Assembly (NCBI GenBank): GCA_937919295.1
Contig: CALFRX010000295.1
Span: forward strand, 1-5,564
Source of the DNA: an uncultured Peptococcaceae bacterium
Lineage (GTDB): Bacteria; Bacillota; Dehalobacteriia; UBA7702
Length of the DNA stretch: 5,564 bases
Reading direction: 5' to 3'
The notes below the pieces were generated by a model. That model was not told where the DNA came from and did no database searches. It saw only the letters and a program-made list of their open reading frames with translations. The position numbers and the translations under genes are program-made. Positions 4,811-5,564 of this stretch are shown here, one piece after another. Each line of letters begins with the position of its first letter. The stretch's first letter is position 1.

Positions 4811-4927
4811 ATATTTGGGATACGTAGTCCCTACTTACCGGTGATTCAACAATAGTATGTTGCTGTGGCAGTTGACATTAGTCATCAAAGTGTTATGGAA
4901 GCACACGATTTTTTCGTGTGCTTTTTT
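4811..4927 (+). ncRNA. Leader RNA with candidate terminator/antiterminator switch (copy 2)
   Basis: The leader of the solute-binding protein unit, longer than copy 1. Possible stems are GGGA (4817-4820) / TCCC (4828-4831), CAACA (4847-4851) / TGTTG (4858-4862) and TGAC (4873-4876) / GTCA (4881-4884). Then comes the shared block TCAAAGTGTTATGGAAGC (from 4885). GTGTT (4890-4894) can pair with AGCAC (4900-4904) around ATGGA, competing with the terminator. Both leaders also share GTAGTCC before the shared block, but copy 2 has about 50 extra bases after it. Stem assignments were made by eye and not folded. Ligand or protein partner is unknown. Confidence 0.6.
4900..4927 (+). terminator. Intrinsic terminator in the transporter leader (attenuator)
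   Basis: GCACACGA (4901-4908) pairs perfectly with TCGTGTGC (4914-4921) around TTTTT, extended by A4900-T4922, followed by six T. Strong and placed 45 bases before the coding start, so expression needs readthrough or antitermination. Confidence 0.92.
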
Positions 4928-4971
4928 GTTTTTCCAAGGAAAAATGATCATAGAAAATAAAGGAGAAAATC

Positions 4972-5564
4972 ATGAAAAAATTTTTAGCCATCCTGTTTTG
5001 CATTACCGTAACCCTATCCTTTGCGGCCTGCAACAGTACGAAAACTGTCGATAACAGCGGCAGGAGCGATGTGATCGTCGCCATGGGAACCGGCTCCGAA
5101 CCGGCCTACGGCTTCGATCCCGTTTACGGCTGGGGTAGCAGCGAACACGTCCATGAGCCCCTGATCCAAAGCACCCTTATCAATACCGACAAAGATATGA
5201 ACTTTGTCAACGACCTGGCGACGGACTATAGTTCCAGTGCTGACGGTTTGGTCTGGACTTTCCAGATCAGGGAGGATGTGAAATTCACCAACGGCGATCC
5301 CCTGACGGCGAAAGACGTGGCCTTCACCTACAATAAGATCCTCTCGACAAAAAGCACCGAGACGGATATGTCGATGTTGAAAGAAGCTCGGGCTACCGGG
5401 GATTATACTGTGGAATTCGAATTGAACCGGCCTTATAACGCCTTCCTTTATACGGTTGCAGTCACCGGTATCGTACCCGAAGGCGCCTATGACAAAAATT
5501 ACGCTAAAAACCCCATCGGCAGCGGCCGCTATATGTTGGAAGAATGGGACAAAGGGCAGCAGGC
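4972..5564 (+). CDS. ABC transporter solute-binding lipoprotein, family 5 (peptide/nickel type), partial
   Basis: The frame is open from ATG 4972 to the right edge (about 197 residues; the family is usually 500 or more). It starts with a lipoprotein signal peptide, MKKFLAILFCITVTLSFAAC, with the lipidation cysteine at C20, so the mature protein is tethered outside the membrane. Family-5 blocks follow: EPAYGFDPVYGW, LATDYSSSADGLVWTFQIREDVKFTNGDPLTAKDVAFTYNKI, and NPIGSGRYMLEEW. These bind oligopeptides, nickel complexes or other small ligands for an ABC importer. The residues that would separate nickel from peptide binding are mostly beyond the edge; the EHVHE motif (H59, H61) is worth noting but not diagnostic. 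AGGAG six bases upstream fixes the start. The permease and ATPase genes are expected to the right. The shared promoter-leader with the DUF3842-cooT unit suggests co-regulation. Confidence 0.85.
   Translation, partial: MKKFLAILFCITVTLSFAACNSTKTVDNSGRSDVIVAMGTGSEPAYGFDPVYGWGSSEHVHEPLIQSTLINTDKDMNFVNDLATDYSSSADGLVWTFQIREDVKFTNGDPLTAKDVAFTYNKILSTKSTETDMSMLKEARATGDYTVEFELNRPYNAFLYTVAVTGIVPEGAYDKNYAKNPIGSGRYMLEEWDKGQQ

Noticed and set aside
4664..4855. Plus-strand frame covering the hairpin and promoter
   Set aside because: It consists of the inverted repeat and promoter sequence, with no ribosome binding site or protein-like composition.
3791..4927. Assignment of the leaders to a known riboswitch (cobalamin, NiCo, T-box, Moco, fluoride)
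   Set aside because: None of the conserved cores I know for these classes is visible by eye; a covariance search would be needed.
4741..4971. NikR operator upstream of the solute-binding protein
   Set aside because: No GTATGA-spacer-TCATAC type palindrome is present.
4857..5054. Plus-strand frame starting in the second leader (MLLWQL...)
   Set aside because: No ribosome binding site, passes through the intrinsic terminator and overlaps the start of the lipoprotein gene in another frame. A leader peptide role was considered, but copy 1 has no equivalent.
1..5564. CRISPR array, tRNA, rRNA, insertion sequence or phage attachment site
   Set aside because: No spaced direct repeats, tRNA-like cloverleaf, transposase motif or integrase was found.

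Overview
The window (5,564 bases, roughly half G+C) looks like a low-to-mid G+C Firmicute. The J-domain protein / DUF5685 / zinc-ribbon trio, the DUF3842-CooT pair, lipoprotein-type solute capture and strong AGGAG-type ribosome binding sites fit an anaerobe of the Negativicutes or Clostridia. That placement is an inference from gene families, not from a phylogeny.

Layout. Bases 1-336 (minus) hold the N-terminal part of a CPA2/KefB-type cation:proton antiporter that runs off the left edge and has no ordinary start codon. Bases 419-2373 (minus) are a tight three-gene operon transcribed leftward: a small membrane zinc-ribbon protein, a DUF5685 protein, and a J-domain protein with a Gly/Phe linker, a TPR-like region and a very Cys-rich tail. 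Upstream of it, two unrelated-looking MarR-family regulators (2435-2878 and 3001-3468, minus) are probably co-transcribed. Their promoter region carries two near-identical TTAG-N4-CTAA palindromes spaced 21 bp apart, a good case for autoregulation. The 390-base gap from 3493 to 3882 contains these operators, a possible 49-residue minus-strand ORF or gene remnant, and then a rightward promoter and leader.

Rightward units. DUF3842 (3886-4305) and cooT (4438-4632, nickel-binding CooT family) form one unit. A family-5 solute-binding lipoprotein (from 4972, cut by the right edge) starts a second one, probably an ABC importer for nickel or peptide. The 338-base gap between them holds a long imperfect hairpin, a promoter and a leader.

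Most interesting point. The two rightward units start with the same control cassette: a consensus sigma-A promoter (TTGACA, exactly 17 bases, TATACT followed by ACAGT), then an untranslated leader ending in a 24-base block that is 22/24 identical in both copies and runs straight into an intrinsic terminator. In both leaders an upstream GTGTT can pair with the AGCAC that forms the 5' arm of the terminator, giving mutually exclusive antiterminator and terminator structures. I do not recognise the leader as a known riboswitch class. Because one unit encodes a CooT-type nickel-binding protein and the other a substrate-binding protein of the peptide/nickel family, a shared attenuation switch linked to nickel or a related metal is a reasonable but unproven hypothesis.
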